A stretch of 64,000 bases of DNA from Calothrix sp. PCC 7716. GTDB taxonomy: Bacteria > Cyanobacteriota > Cyanobacteriia > Cyanobacteriales > Nostocaceae. Where the stretch lies: the NCBI RefSeq assembly GCF_019977735.1, contig NZ_AP025018.1, positions 1,240,001 through 1,304,000 on the forward strand, given 5' to 3'. Below the pieces are notes generated by a model, which was not told where the DNA came from, did no database searches, and saw nothing but the letters and a program-made list of their open reading frames with translations. Positions within the stretch are counted from its first letter, which is position 1. Each line of letters begins with the position of its first letter. Positions 9,225-17,439 of the stretch are shown piece by piece. A program made the translations under genes and the position numbers.

Positions 9225-10005
9225 TGGATTTAGGAGTTCCAGATTTTCCTAGGTTTTTTGAAGCGGTGAGAGGAAAATTACCCACACTTAAACAGTTCCG
9301 CGCGACTTCTTGGAAGCTGCTTATAACTGCGATTATTTTTCTTGCTGCAAATTATATTCTGTTTCTGAAAGGTTTAGCGCTAACGTCTGCAGCTAACGCC
9401 GAAGTTATCATTCAACTAGCACCCTTGTTAATGGGTATGGGTGGATTATTAATTTTTCGCTTTGGCTATAGTTGGCGCCAATGGAGCGGGGTCGGTGTTC
9501 TCACGGTTGGACTAGTTTTATTTTTTCATGAGAAATTAACAAGCGTAATTACAATACCAACAAATTACCTACTGGGTACTGGCTTAGTCGCGCTTGGCGC
9601 CGTTGCTTGGGCTGTTTATGCTCTGGCACAAAAGCAATTGTTAGGAACTTTATCTTCTATGCATATCATGGTAATTATTTATGGTGTATGTGCTTTTTTA
9701 TTCTTACCATTTGCTACACTAAAGTTACTTTTTACACTTAATTATTTTCACTGGGGAACTCTAATTTTTTGTGGTTTAAATGCGCTAATTGCTTATGGTG
9801 CTTTTGCTGAATCATGTTTAGCATTGGGAGTCATCACGAGTAAGTGCGGTTGTGGCGGCTGCACCAATTGTTACTTCAATATCTGTTCATGTTGTATCCG
9901 TTATTGCACCTAGTTTAATTGTTCTGTGAAAATTTGTCAGTTACGGGAATTGTAGGCGCCGTCTTAGTGGTAGCTGGCTCTGTGGCTATGGCTCTGGGTA
10001 AATAA

Positions 10006-10351
10006 TAGATATTATTTGAATAAAGTTTTATGTTAAGTAATTTTACGGTATCTTTAATCAAAGATGCCGCTTCTTCATAGTTGTTTTTTGCATACTGAAG
10101 CGTATTATTTTATTATCTGTTATGATGGCATCGTTGGATAAATTATTTTTTCCAAATAGGTAAATCAACCTATATTGCCCGATATAGCCCAGTGTCACTA
10201 CCACAGTTCTTTTTTACGATTTTATAGTTAGAAAATTTTCTACTATAATCAATACTTTTGAGGCAAAACCACAGAATCATTTAGGGTGTCCGCATAACTA
10301 CCAGTTTGACAGAGCCTCATCAAATTACATCCGAAGTGCAGACGTTTTGCG
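10006..10351. other. Intergenic region after the EamA pseudogene
   Basis: About 345 bp, AT-rich. I see no gene, clear promoter or strong hairpin, and no obvious ribosome binding site ahead of the gene at 10352. Confidence 0.5.
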
Positions 10352-12049
10352 ATGAAAAGCTTTTTTGGTATCTGGACCAGCACCCTGCGAAGGAATATTT
10401 TGTTGCTGGTACTCTCAATGCTGCTGCCTACTTTTGAAATGAGTTCGGCATATGCAGCACAGAGAGTTTATGCATCTTATTCGGCGTTGGAACGGTCAAT
10501 TTCCGTGACTGCGTTAGAGGAATTTGTCAGGACAGGCGCCGTTGACGAAAGTCTAGCGGTTTATGCCGAGTATCTCAAGCCAGCACAACTCCAAGAGTTG
10601 CGAAGAATGCTACAAAGTCCGATAAAAGCTAACGCAGTAGCAGTATCACAGTTTCTCTATACTCCGCAAGGAGAATTTTTGTTGCGAAGGTTAGGAGAAG
10701 TAATTAAGACAGAATCACGTCAGGAAAAACCTGGCTTTCATGCTTTGCGGTCAGCTTTAATACTGGCGGCCGCAGAAGAAGGAGGCTTAACTTTACTAGG
10801 TTTGTTACGTGAATATCCTGGTGCGAGCATTCATATAGATTTAGCGCGAACTCTAGGAATTGCGTCAGAACTAGAAAAAATGGTTAGCGATACCGAAAAA
10901 GCCATCACAGCAGTATCTCAAAAAGCTAAAACCGAGGCAGCAATAGAGCAACCTTCGTTTCTGAGTGCCAAGCTTCCTGATTTTCGTCGTAAAGGTAAAT
11001 TTGCCACGTCCAAGCAAACGTATAAATTACTTGATGCTGTTCGTAATCGGTTTTTACTCACCGAAGTTTATATACCTTCAGGAATTGAGAAAGTTCCAGT
11101 AATCGTCATTTCCCACGGTGTAGGTACAGACAGCAGCAATTTTGAGTATTTAGGTTCACATCTTGCTTCTCACGGATTTGCTGTGATAGTTCCCAACCAT
11201 CCTGGTAGTGATACAAAGCAATTGAGTTCGTTAATGAAGGGTAGTGCGAATGAAGTTGCTGAACCAAGCGAATTCTACAATCGTCCTCTTGATATCAAAT
11301 TTGTTCTAGACGAACTGCAACAGCGTAATAAATCTACGTTTCGTGGGCGCCTGAATTTTGATGAGGTAGGGGTATTCGGTCAATCGTTTGGTGGATACAC
11401 TGGATTAGCATTAGCAGGAGCGCAAATTAACTTTGGACAGTTAGAAAAAGACTGCAAACCCAAGGCACTCACAGAAACTTGGAATGTATCTTTACTACTG
11501 CAATGTCGTGCTTTGGAACTACGGAAATTTGGGCCATTGGTGAGTTATGACCTGCATGATAAACGTATCAAAGCGGTAATCGCAGTCAATCCCATCACCA
11601 GCAGTATTTTTGGTGAAACCGGATTAAATAATATAAAAATTCCCGTAATGATAGTTGCCAGTAGTGATGACACTGTGGCGCCAGCATTGTACGAGCAGAT
11701 ATTACCTTTCTCATGGATAGGAAATCAGCAAAAATACTTAGCTGTTATGCAAGGCGCCACCCACTTCTCAGCTATTGGTGAAGGTAAAAATGATGCAAAC
11801 CAAATTGGACTACCTTCAGATATAGCAGGTGATGACCCTGCACAAGTACGTAAATACTTAAACTCGCTCTCGTTACCTTTCTTTCAATCTCATGTTGCGG
11901 GTATGACCAAATATGCGCCATATTTGAATGCAGCTTACGCCAAAGCTATTTCAACTCAACCACTAGGGTTAAACTTAATTCAGTCACTAACATCAACTGA
12001 ACTAGCACAAGCTTTTAATGGTGAATTGAAACAAATTAAGCAACCCTAA
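10352..12049 (+). CDS. Secreted DUF1400 alpha/beta hydrolase
   Basis: 565 residues. A signal peptide covers residues 1-36 (LLLVLSMLLPTFEMSSAYAA). Residues 37-170 form the cyanobacterial DUF1400 helical domain. The hydrolase domain starts near 240 (VPVIVISHGVGTDSSNFEYL), with the nucleophile elbow GQSFGGYTG near 345, a putative acid in VASSDDTVAP near 430 and the His in GATHFSAIG near 465. This layout is close to platelet-activating-factor acetylhydrolase-like and dienelactone hydrolase-like enzymes. It should act on an ester in the periplasm; the substrate is unknown. A truncated relative of such hydrolases lies at 23012. Confidence 0.75.
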   Translation: MKSFFGIWTSTLRRNILLLVLSMLLPTFEMSSAYAAQRVYASYSALERSISVTALEEFVRTGAVDESLAVYAEYLKPAQLQELRRMLQSPIKANAVAVSQFLYTPQGEFLLRRLGEVIKTESRQEKPGFHALRSALILAAAEEGGLTLLGLLREYPGASIHIDLARTLGIASELEKMVSDTEKAITAVSQKAKTEAAIEQPSFLSAKLPDFRRKGKFATSKQTYKLLDAVRNRFLLTEVYIPSGIEKVPVIVISHGVGTDSSNFEYLGSHLASHGFAVIVPNHPGSDTKQLSSLMKGSANEVAEPSEFYNRPLDIKFVLDELQQRNKSTFRGRLNFDEVGVFGQSFGGYTGLALAGAQINFGQLEKDCKPKALTETWNVSLLLQCRALELRKFGPLVSYDLHDKRIKAVIAVNPITSSIFGETGLNNIKIPVMIVASSDDTVAPALYEQILPFSWIGNQQKYLAVMQGATHFSAIGEGKNDANQIGLPSDIAGDDPAQVRKYLNSLSLPFFQSHVAGMTKYAPYLNAAYAKAISTQPLGLNLIQSLTSTELAQAFNGELKQIKQP

Positions 12050-12060
12050 CTAACAAAACT

Positions 12061-12216
12061 CTTGTGGAATAAATTTCTTGTGGAATAAATCTCTTGTGGA
12101 ATAAATTTCTTGTGGAATGGGCATCCTTGCCCGTTCCAATGTTCCAAATATAGAAGGCGGGCAGGGATGCCCGCTCCACAAGAATATTTTGAATGTTTTA
12201 TTACTTGGAAGTCCCT
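12061..12216. repeat. GGGCATCC palindrome copy with four 16-bp end repeats
   Basis: Four tandem copies of CTTGTGGAATAAATTT (16 bp) lead into TTGTGGAATGGGCATCCTTG, a loop, and the inverted arm ending CCGCTCCACAAG, then ACTTGGAAGTCCC. The right end matches that of the MITE-like element at 20944. It follows the hydrolase gene and may act as a terminator. Confidence 0.8.
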
Positions 12217-12358
12217 AGATATAAATTATTAATTTTTTTATCAGGCGCCTTGCGTTATTTTATGATGGTTTTGGGGGCAGGTTTACAGGATTTTGCATAG
12301 TCACAAATTTTTGGGTTAACTTGCCCCTACAGTAACGTCAACCTATCTATTTTTTAAT

Positions 12359-13231
12359 TTGCAAGGCTTTTTGAATCTCAACAAACCATTTGGCTGGACT
12401 TCGCACGATTGTGTTGCGAAGGTACGCAAGCTACTACGTCTCAAACGTGTTGGACATGCTGGAACTTTAGACCCTGCTGCAACTGGTGTGTTACCAATTG
12501 CGTTGGGTAAAGCTACACGTTTACTTCAATATCTACCTGGCGATAAAGCTTACAACGCTACGATTCGTTTTGGTATACAAACAACAACAGACGATTTACA
12601 GGGTGAAGTTATTAGTTCGTGTGCTTGTCGTGAGTTGAAGTTAGAAGATATTATAGATTTATTGCCGCAATTTCTAGGTAAAATTAACCAGATACCACCT
12701 AGTTACAGCGCAATTCAAGTTGACGGAAAACGACTTTATGATTTAGCGCGTCAAGGTATTGCTGTTGAGGCGCCTGTAAGAACAGTGGAGATATTTAGTA
12801 TAGAGGTTTTAGATTGGCGCCCAGGTGAGTGTGCTGAGTTAGATGTGGCGATAGCTTGCGGTGCAGGAACTTATATAAGGTCAATTGCCCGTGATTTAGG
12901 AGCAGCTTTGGATGTAGGTGGTACACTAGCAGCACTACAACGCACCGTTAGTAGTGGTTTTAATTTGGCTAACAGTATTAGTATTGAAGCTTTAGAAGCG
13001 CAACTACAAACCTTTCAACCAATGAGTCCTGACGCACCTCTACAATATTTATCGTCGATTAGTTTATTAGAAGAAGATGCTAAAAAATGGCGCCAGGGAC
13101 AACGCATAGCAAAACAAATAAACGAGTCTTCACAATATTTACGAGTTTATACTAATGGATTATTTATAGGCATCAGTGAATTTAAGGATGACTTATTAGT
13201 ACCAGCTATGGTATTTGAGCCTGTAAATTAA
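12359..13231 (+). CDS. truB: tRNA pseudouridine(55) synthase
   Basis: 290 residues. TruB converts U55 to pseudouridine in the T-loop of tRNAs. The N-terminal [20 protein letters not shown] and the catalytic segment [20 protein letters not shown] (Asp in GTLDP, near residue 38) are decisive. Later family motifs [19 protein letters not shown] and [12 protein letters not shown] are present, and the C-terminal segment is of usual length. The start is a TTG (codon 1) that gives the family's usual N-terminus [10 protein letters not shown]; no ATG lies nearby and no clear ribosome binding site precedes it. It is a single gene between repeat-rich spacers. Confidence 0.95.
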   Translation: MQGFLNLNKPFGWTSHDCVAKVRKLLRLKRVGHAGTLDPAATGVLPIALGKATRLLQYLPGDKAYNATIRFGIQTTTDDLQGEVISSCACRELKLEDIIDLLPQFLGKINQIPPSYSAIQVDGKRLYDLARQGIAVEAPVRTVEIFSIEVLDWRPGECAELDVAIACGAGTYIRSIARDLGAALDVGGTLAALQRTVSSGFNLANSISIEALEAQLQTFQPMSPDAPLQYLSSISLLEEDAKKWRQGQRIAKQINESSQYLRVYTNGLFIGISEFKDDLLVPAMVFEPVN

Positions 13232-13316
13232 TCATCATTCCTTCCTACAGTGTATTATGGACAACTCAAAAATCAGAAGTTAATGTAGTGATGCTACTAA
13301 TATTATATTTACTGTT

Positions 13317-13949
13317 ATGGATACGTCTATATTACAAAATCGAGATTATACAATCATTTTAGCTAAAACTTCTGCAAGCACAGCTAAAGAACCACCTGGA
13401 TATGAACATCGCTGGCAAGATGCATATGAGTCAATAATCAACCTTGTGCGTGCGTGTCAGAAATTTGATACTGATGGTGTGACAATGTATGTTTCGTGTC
13501 GAAACTGTAAGGAAGATAACTTTCAGCAGTACAAATATGTAATGCCTGAGAAACTTAGAGAAATTGTTGAGGCACATTATCCACCGTATGAATTAGATTT
13601 ACTAGGGGTTTTGCAAAAAACTCTAGATGATTATTTCGGGCGTAAAGCTGCCAACCAAGCAAAACCCAACGGTGAAATTATTATCATATTAATAGATGGC
13701 GAACCATTGGACAGAATGCAAGTTGCCAAAGTCATTGTAGAAGCTACACATAAATTAGATAATCATAGAGAGTTGGGTATTGGCTTTGTACAAGTTGGTG
13801 AAGATTTACTTGCACGCGGTTTTCTAAAAGCTTTAGACGAAGACTTAACACACGCAGGCGCCAAATTTGATATAGTTGACACAAAAATGATAGGACAACT
13901 AGAAGCAAACTCACTACTACAATTTTTATTAGACACACTCGATGACTAA
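13317..13949 (+). CDS. vWA-domain protein lacking the metal-binding motif
   Basis: 210 residues, about the size of a single von Willebrand A domain. The fold landmarks remain: the first strand DYTIIL (10-15), 'ELDLLGVLQKTLDDYFGRKA' near 95, the strand IIIILIDGEPLDR near 120, and IGFVQVGEDLLA near 155. In cyanobacterial relatives the first strand ends in DxSxS; here the place reads AKTSAS (residues 16-21), so the Asp of the MIDAS is Ala, and the Thr of the second loop is replaced by Leu. Metal-dependent ligand binding is therefore unlikely. No signal peptide; role unknown. Confidence 0.65.
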   Translation: MDTSILQNRDYTIILAKTSASTAKEPPGYEHRWQDAYESIINLVRACQKFDTDGVTMYVSCRNCKEDNFQQYKYVMPEKLREIVEAHYPPYELDLLGVLQKTLDDYFGRKAANQAKPNGEIIIILIDGEPLDRMQVAKVIVEATHKLDNHRELGIGFVQVGEDLLARGFLKALDEDLTHAGAKFDIVDTKMIGQLEANSLLQFLLDTLDD

Positions 13950-13950
13950 T

Positions 13951-14025
13951 TGTCATGCTGAACGCAGTGAAGCATCTGTATAACCTTCAAAATAATTAAG
14001 ATTCTTCCCTGCGCTCAGAATGACA
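13951..14025. repeat. TGTCATGCTGAACGC palindromic repeat
   Basis: TGTCATGCTGAACGCAGTGA at one end and GCGCTCAGAATGACA at the other form an imperfect inverted repeat of about 75 bp. A second copy lies at 56795-56869. It starts one base after the vWA-like gene and may end its transcript. Confidence 0.75.
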
Positions 14026-14133
14026 TTTTACAAAGTAATTTTGTAACGCTTTTTATATGCAAATTGCGTGAGTCGTAAATTAATATGGGTATCCTAAGCT
14101 TATAGATATTTCAGGTTAGGAGAACCATATAAT

Positions 14134-14658
14134 ATGAAAGGCGTGTGTAAGCTTTGGATTACAATTGTGGGTACGATTGTATTGACAGCGTTACCTACAA
14201 GGGTAAAAGCAGATTCTGGTATCTGTTATATGGTTACATCATCTGGTCAAACTGTTAGTTTAGGAAAATTGTGCGGCGCCACACAAGATAATGGGGTTTT
14301 CCGTGTACCTATCAAGCGTCGTAGCGGTAAGACTCCTGTTATTGATGTTACGTTTAATGGTAATCAGGTGTATGAAATGATTCTTGATACTGGCGCCACT
14401 GGTACTTTGATTACACAAGAAATGGCTCGTGCGATGAATCTTAAGCCTTCAGGAACGATTAATGCCAGTATTGCCGATGGTAGTGAAGTTGAGTTTAAAA
14501 CCAGTGTTGTTAATTCGATTGGTGTAGCTGGCGCCGTAGTTAGTAATGTTGAAGTTGCGATAGCACCAAAAGCTGAGATTGGGTTACTAGGTCATGACTT
14601 CTTTGAAAAGTACGATGTGAAAATTCTTGAAAAGCAAGTTGAGTTTCATCGTCGCTAG
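14134..14658 (+). CDS. Retropepsin-like aspartic protease, exported
   Basis: 174 residues. Residues 1-26 form a signal peptide (VGTIVLTALPTRVKA). The catalytic motif MILDTGATGTLIT sits near residue 87; it is followed by NASIADGSEVEFKT (flap region) and the conserved GLLGHDFFEKYDV near 150. This is the clan AA single-domain aspartic protease family common in cyanobacteria; such enzymes act as dimers, each chain giving one Asp. Location is probably periplasmic. Upstream CAGGTTAGGAGAACC provides a ribosome binding site. A good terminator follows. Confidence 0.85.
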   Translation: MKGVCKLWITIVGTIVLTALPTRVKADSGICYMVTSSGQTVSLGKLCGATQDNGVFRVPIKRRSGKTPVIDVTFNGNQVYEMILDTGATGTLITQEMARAMNLKPSGTINASIADGSEVEFKTSVVNSIGVAGAVVSNVEVAIAPKAEIGLLGHDFFEKYDVKILEKQVEFHRR

Positions 14659-14665
14659 CTTAAAT

Positions 14666-14696
14666 AACCGGGTTCAAGTTGGTATACCCGGTTTTT
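14666..14696 (+). terminator. Rho-independent terminator
   Basis: AACCGGGT pairs with ACCCGGTT (8 bp) around a 12-base loop and is followed by TTTT. It ends the protease transcript. Confidence 0.8.
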
Positions 14697-14793
14697 GAAA
14701 GTTTTTTCCTGATGTATAGTATATGCTTTTGAAAATATTTGTAATCTTTTAGTCTAGTATACGAGTTTTAGAATTTTTTAAAGAGGTGTAAAT

Positions 14794-15201
14794 ATGTTAA
14801 AAAGTCTACAATCATTCTTGGGTGTACTATCTCAGCCAGAATCTTATCAAGATGAGCGCGAAGCGACGATAGAATTAATGATTATGACTATGTATGTAGA
14901 TAAGTCATTAAAACTTGCGGAAGATGATGTAATAAAACAATATTTGAGCAATATTACCTGGGAATCACCGCTGACTATTGAGCAGTATTTAGGTAAAGCA
15001 ACAGCTAGAGTTAGAGCAACTTTATCGGATGCAGAAAAAAGAAAAACTCTGCTTGAAGAAATTAATACTAAATTCAGCAGCAGAGAAGTTAAGCAGCAAG
15101 CATTAAAAGCTTGTCAAAATTTAGCAGCAGCTGATGGTGATTTGATATCTGAAGAAAAAGAATTTTTAGATACAGTTGCTCAAGTGTTTCAAGTAGGGTA
15201 A
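14794..15201 (+). CDS. TerB-family protein
   Basis: 135 residues, all helical, with the TerB pattern: 'EATIELMIMTMYVDKSLKLAEDD' near residue 22 (acidic metal-site type residues) and 'AAADGDLISEEKEFL' near 110. TerB domains are linked to tellurite resistance clusters and to membrane or stress functions, but this gene stands alone without other ter genes. An AAAGAGGTG ribosome binding site lies before the ATG. Role in this organism is unknown. Confidence 0.75.
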   Translation: MLKSLQSFLGVLSQPESYQDEREATIELMIMTMYVDKSLKLAEDDVIKQYLSNITWESPLTIEQYLGKATARVRATLSDAEKRKTLLEEINTKFSSREVKQQALKACQNLAAADGDLISEEKEFLDTVAQVFQVG

Positions 15202-15203
15202 TA

Positions 15204-15228
15204 GTAAGGTGGGCAGTGCCCACCCTAC
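15204..15228. repeat. GGTGGGCANTGCCCACC palindrome (copy 1)
   Basis: AAGGTGGGCAGTGCCCACC with flanking GTA/TAC arms. It lies between the convergent TerB and response-regulator genes, 2-3 bases from each stop. Other copies are at 32716, 46169, 52545, 58189 and 62989. Confidence 0.85.
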
Positions 15229-15231
15229 AAA

Positions 15232-15873
15232 TTACGTGTTAGCAAAGGCACCGTTGGCATAAATAGCTAACTGCGCGCGATTTTTGAGGTTTAAGCGATT
15301 AAAAATACTATTAATATGAGTTTTTACGGTACATTCTGAAATAAATAGTTTAGTTGCAATTTCTTGATTTGTGGCGCCTATTGCTACTAACTTTGCTACA
15401 TCTAATTCTCTCGGTGTTAATTTTGATAGTTCTTTGTGAGTTGTTTCAGCGGTATTAACAGGTTTTGGATTTATTACTCTTTCTAAAAGACCTGGCGCCA
15501 GTTGAGCATATCCTGAATTAATGCAGCGAATAGCGTTTACAAGTTCGTCCGAAGGCATATCTTTCAGCAAATAACCTTTGGCACCAGCACGAATAGCATC
15601 ACTAACATCACGGTCTTCATCGTAAGTGCTTAAAACTAAAACTTTGGCGTTAGGAAATTTTTCGCAAATTTGGCGAGTTGCAGTGCTGCCATTCATAACA
15701 GGCATTCGCACATCCATTAACACAACATCCGGTTGAAGTGTTTCAAATAAAGAAACTGCTTCTTCTCCATTTTCTGCCATGCCAATAATTTCTAGGTCAG
15801 GCTCTATGCTTAACATTGCTTTCAAACCCTGACGGACTAAACTTTGGTCATCTACGAGTAATAAACGAATCAT
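15232..15873 (-). CDS. NarL/LuxR-family response regulator
   Basis: 213 residues. Receiver domain 1-120 with acidic pair DD (8-9), phospho-acceptor Asp54 in VVLMDVRMP, and the conserved Lys in YLLKDMP. A LuxR-type helix-turn-helix follows (LTPRELDVAKLVAIGATNQE then IATKLFISECTVKTHI). It should bind DNA when phosphorylated. It is the last gene of a three-gene minus-strand set: kinase (16442-17296), a kinase-like protein (15882-16259), and this regulator, which starts 8 bases after the middle gene. The kinase is the likely phosphodonor. Confidence 0.93.
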   Translation of the reverse strand: MIRLLLVDDQSLVRQGLKAMLSIEPDLEIIGMAENGEEAVSLFETLQPDVVLMDVRMPVMNGSTATRQICEKFPNAKVLVLSTYDEDRDVSDAIRAGAKGYLLKDMPSDELVNAIRCINSGYAQLAPGLLERVINPKPVNTAETTHKELSKLTPRELDVAKLVAIGATNQEIATKLFISECTVKTHINSIFNRLNLKNRAQLAIYANGAFANT

Positions 15874-15881
15874 AATTAAAC

Positions 15882-16259
15882 CTAAGATTTCATTTCATTA
15901 ACTTGATTTAATGATTTAACAGTGCTTCTGACCTCATACATTAAGCTGCCACTTAATTGATAAGCTTCTGAAAGAGATTGCTGTGCTTGGGTTGGATTAA
16001 TTTGCCAAAGTTTTTGTGCTACCTGTATCTGTATATGTAAAGCAGCAAGCGACTGTCCTATTCCATTATACGTATTTTGTAAATCTCGATTTTGAGCTAG
16101 TATATGAGCGTAACTGTCAGCCTCTAATACATAGCTTTGTAAATATTCTTGTAAAGTTATTTCACAGTGCTTTTGATGATTTGTACGTACAGTATTCACC
16201 AAATACAATAACGTTAATAGCAAAATTATCGACAACAGAACAGGTAGCATATCTTTCAC
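15882..16259 (-). CDS. Membrane-anchored HisKA_3-like protein without His or ATPase domain
   Basis: 125 residues. Residues 4-24 form a single membrane segment (MLPVLLSIILLLTLLYLV). Residues 58-118 line up with the dimerisation domain of the neighbouring kinase: TYNGIGQSLAALHIQIQ here against LHDSVGHALTALNFQLQ there, and EVRSTVKSLNQ against EVRESVKALRS. The phospho-accepting His is Tyr64, and no HATPase domain follows before the stop. It cannot autophosphorylate as a normal kinase. It may pair with the kinase as a decoy or membrane tether, or may be a decayed kinase; intact frame and operon position favour a kept function. Confidence 0.7.
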   Translation of the reverse strand: MKDMLPVLLSIILLLTLLYLVNTVRTNHQKHCEITLQEYLQSYVLEADSYAHILAQNRDLQNTYNGIGQSLAALHIQIQVAQKLWQINPTQAQQSLSEAYQLSGSLMYEVRSTVKSLNQVNEMKS

Positions 16260-16369
16260 TAAGTAGTAACAGCAATAGGCGTGAAGATATTATAATTTTA
16301 TAATTTTCCCTCTTTCACCTCCCTTATTAATAACTCAATTCCAGAAACTTGTGAATGAGTTTTTAAATA

Positions 16370-16441
16370 TTTCCAACTTTAGTTGGAAAGCATAATTCTA
16401 AATTTTGAATGTATATATGGTAAGTAGTACTAAAGTTGGAA
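16370..16441 (-). promoter_or_regulatory. Two mutually exclusive hairpins after the kinase gene
   Basis: TTTCCAAC/GTTGGAAA (16370-16389) is one hairpin with a 4-base loop. TTCCAACTTTAGT (16371-16383) can instead pair with ACTAAAGTTGGAA (16429-16441), a perfect 13-bp inverted repeat. The set lies between the kinase stop and the kinase-like gene, read on the minus strand. It could be a terminator or attenuator. Confidence 0.5.
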
Positions 16442-17296
16442 TTAATCGCTTAAATCAAGAGGTTGCCACTCTCCTATCTCAACTGCTGGGCGCCTTGTAA
16501 TTTCTTGCGTCGTAGAATATTTTAAATCTATCTCACTAATGTCATTTATTGTAGTATATGGAATGTCTGTAATATCAGGTGAAGGTGTTTGGTTAAACCC
16601 AGAAGACACCTTAGATATAAATAGGGGAATTCCTACACTAATACAACAACCCTCTCCAGGTTGTGAGTCAACACTAAAACGACCTTGTAAAACAGTGACT
16701 CGTTCCTGCATTCCTTGAAGTCCATAACCACCACAGATTTTTTCAACGTCAAATCCACGACCGTTGTCTTTGACAATTAAATATGCTCCTGTTGAAGTTG
16801 TACAAATGTGTATTTGGACTGCAGTTGCTTTTGCGTATTTACGTATGTTATTAAGCGCTTCTTGGGTAATTCTATAAATTGGCGCCACTAAATGTAAAGG
16901 CAATTGAACAGATAAATCGATATGAACTTCTGGCAAAATTGCCGTAGTGCTTTCAAAATCTTTAACTAATGACTCAACAAGTTCTTCTATTGACTGAGTT
17001 TCAAGCGCATCGCTGCGTAATGCTTTGACTGACTCACGTACTTCTTTAGTAGCAATTTTTACTAGTTCATGCGCTTCAGTAAGAAGTTGAGCTTGGTTGC
17101 CATCAGCTTTGCATTTCATAGCAGTTTGTAGCTGAAAATTGAGTGCAGTCAGCGCATGTCCTACAGAGTCGTGTAAATCACGCGCGATGCGGTTGCGTTC
17201 TTGTGCTGCTGAGACATTAGCAAACTGTAAAACGCACTGCCAGAGCGAGTCATGCATTTGAGCAAGTTGTTCGGGTGTATAAAGCTCTTCAACCAC
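16442..17296 (-). CDS. NarL-type sensor histidine kinase (HisKA_3), soluble
   Basis: 284 residues, GTG start with GGGAGA upstream. There is no membrane segment and almost no sensor region: residues 1-33 lead into the dimerisation domain with RIARDLHDSVGHALTAL (His42). The HATPase domain follows with EALNNIRKYAKAT (N box), VKDNGRGFD (G1) and GGYGLQGMQERV (G2). The last 60 residues are a disordered tail. It should phosphorylate the response regulator two genes downstream. Lack of a sensor domain suggests that a partner protein, perhaps the membrane-anchored kinase-like protein, supplies input. Confidence 0.92.
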   Translation of the reverse strand: MVEELYTPEQLAQMHDSLWQCVLQFANVSAAQERNRIARDLHDSVGHALTALNFQLQTAMKCKADGNQAQLLTEAHELVKIATKEVRESVKALRSDALETQSIEELVESLVKDFESTTAILPEVHIDLSVQLPLHLVAPIYRITQEALNNIRKYAKATAVQIHICTTSTGAYLIVKDNGRGFDVEKICGGYGLQGMQERVTVLQGRFSVDSQPGEGCCISVGIPLFISKVSSGFNQTPSPDITDIPYTTINDISEIDLKYSTTQEITRRPAVEIGEWQPLDLSD

Positions 17297-17366
17297 AGTT
17301 ATCGTCTCCCTATCCTTCTAATGTCTTATATTTCTAGAGGAAAGAAACTTATGCATTTTGATGCAT

Positions 17367-17430
17367 CTTGTGGAGTAGGCATCCTTGCCTGCTCTCATTA
17401 TAGGACGGGCAGGGATGCCCATCCCACAAG
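17367..17430. repeat. GGGCATCC palindrome copy
   Basis: CTTGTGGAGTAGGCATCC and the inverted GGATGCCCATCCCACAAG, between the CHAT protein gene and the kinase gene on the minus strand. Confidence 0.8.
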
Positions 17431-17439
17431 AGAATTACC

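Larger units (their letters stand above)
7213..9267 (+). mobile_element. TnpB-type insertion element without TnpA
   Basis: The element lies inside the EamA gene. Joining host base 7212 to 9268 gives the uninterrupted codons GGG GTG AGA. The bases GG or GT are shared at both junctions, so the exact edge is uncertain by one or two bases. No target duplication is seen. A GG core would suit IS607-type serine recombinase insertion; single-strand IS200/IS605 insertion also leaves no duplication. Only a TnpB-related gene is inside, so movement must rely on a transposase elsewhere. A structured RNA candidate lies near the right end. Confidence 0.75.
7037..10005 (+). pseudogene. EamA/DMT-type transporter, interrupted and frameshifted
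   Basis: The N-terminal piece (7037-7212) encodes the first EamA helices and stops the family pattern at LLLAVYLGV. The pattern resumes at about 9268 with RGKLPTLKQF and continues through several membrane helices. Removing roughly 2.05 kb between them restores one frame. Near 9823 a lost base breaks the frame (EASR-type motif recovered one frame over as WESSRVSAVVAAAPIV), and near 9925 another break leads to ENLSVTGIVGAVLVVAG and a stop at 10005. The gene therefore has at least three disabling lesions. EamA proteins export metabolites or amino acids; this copy should be dead. Confidence 0.85.
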
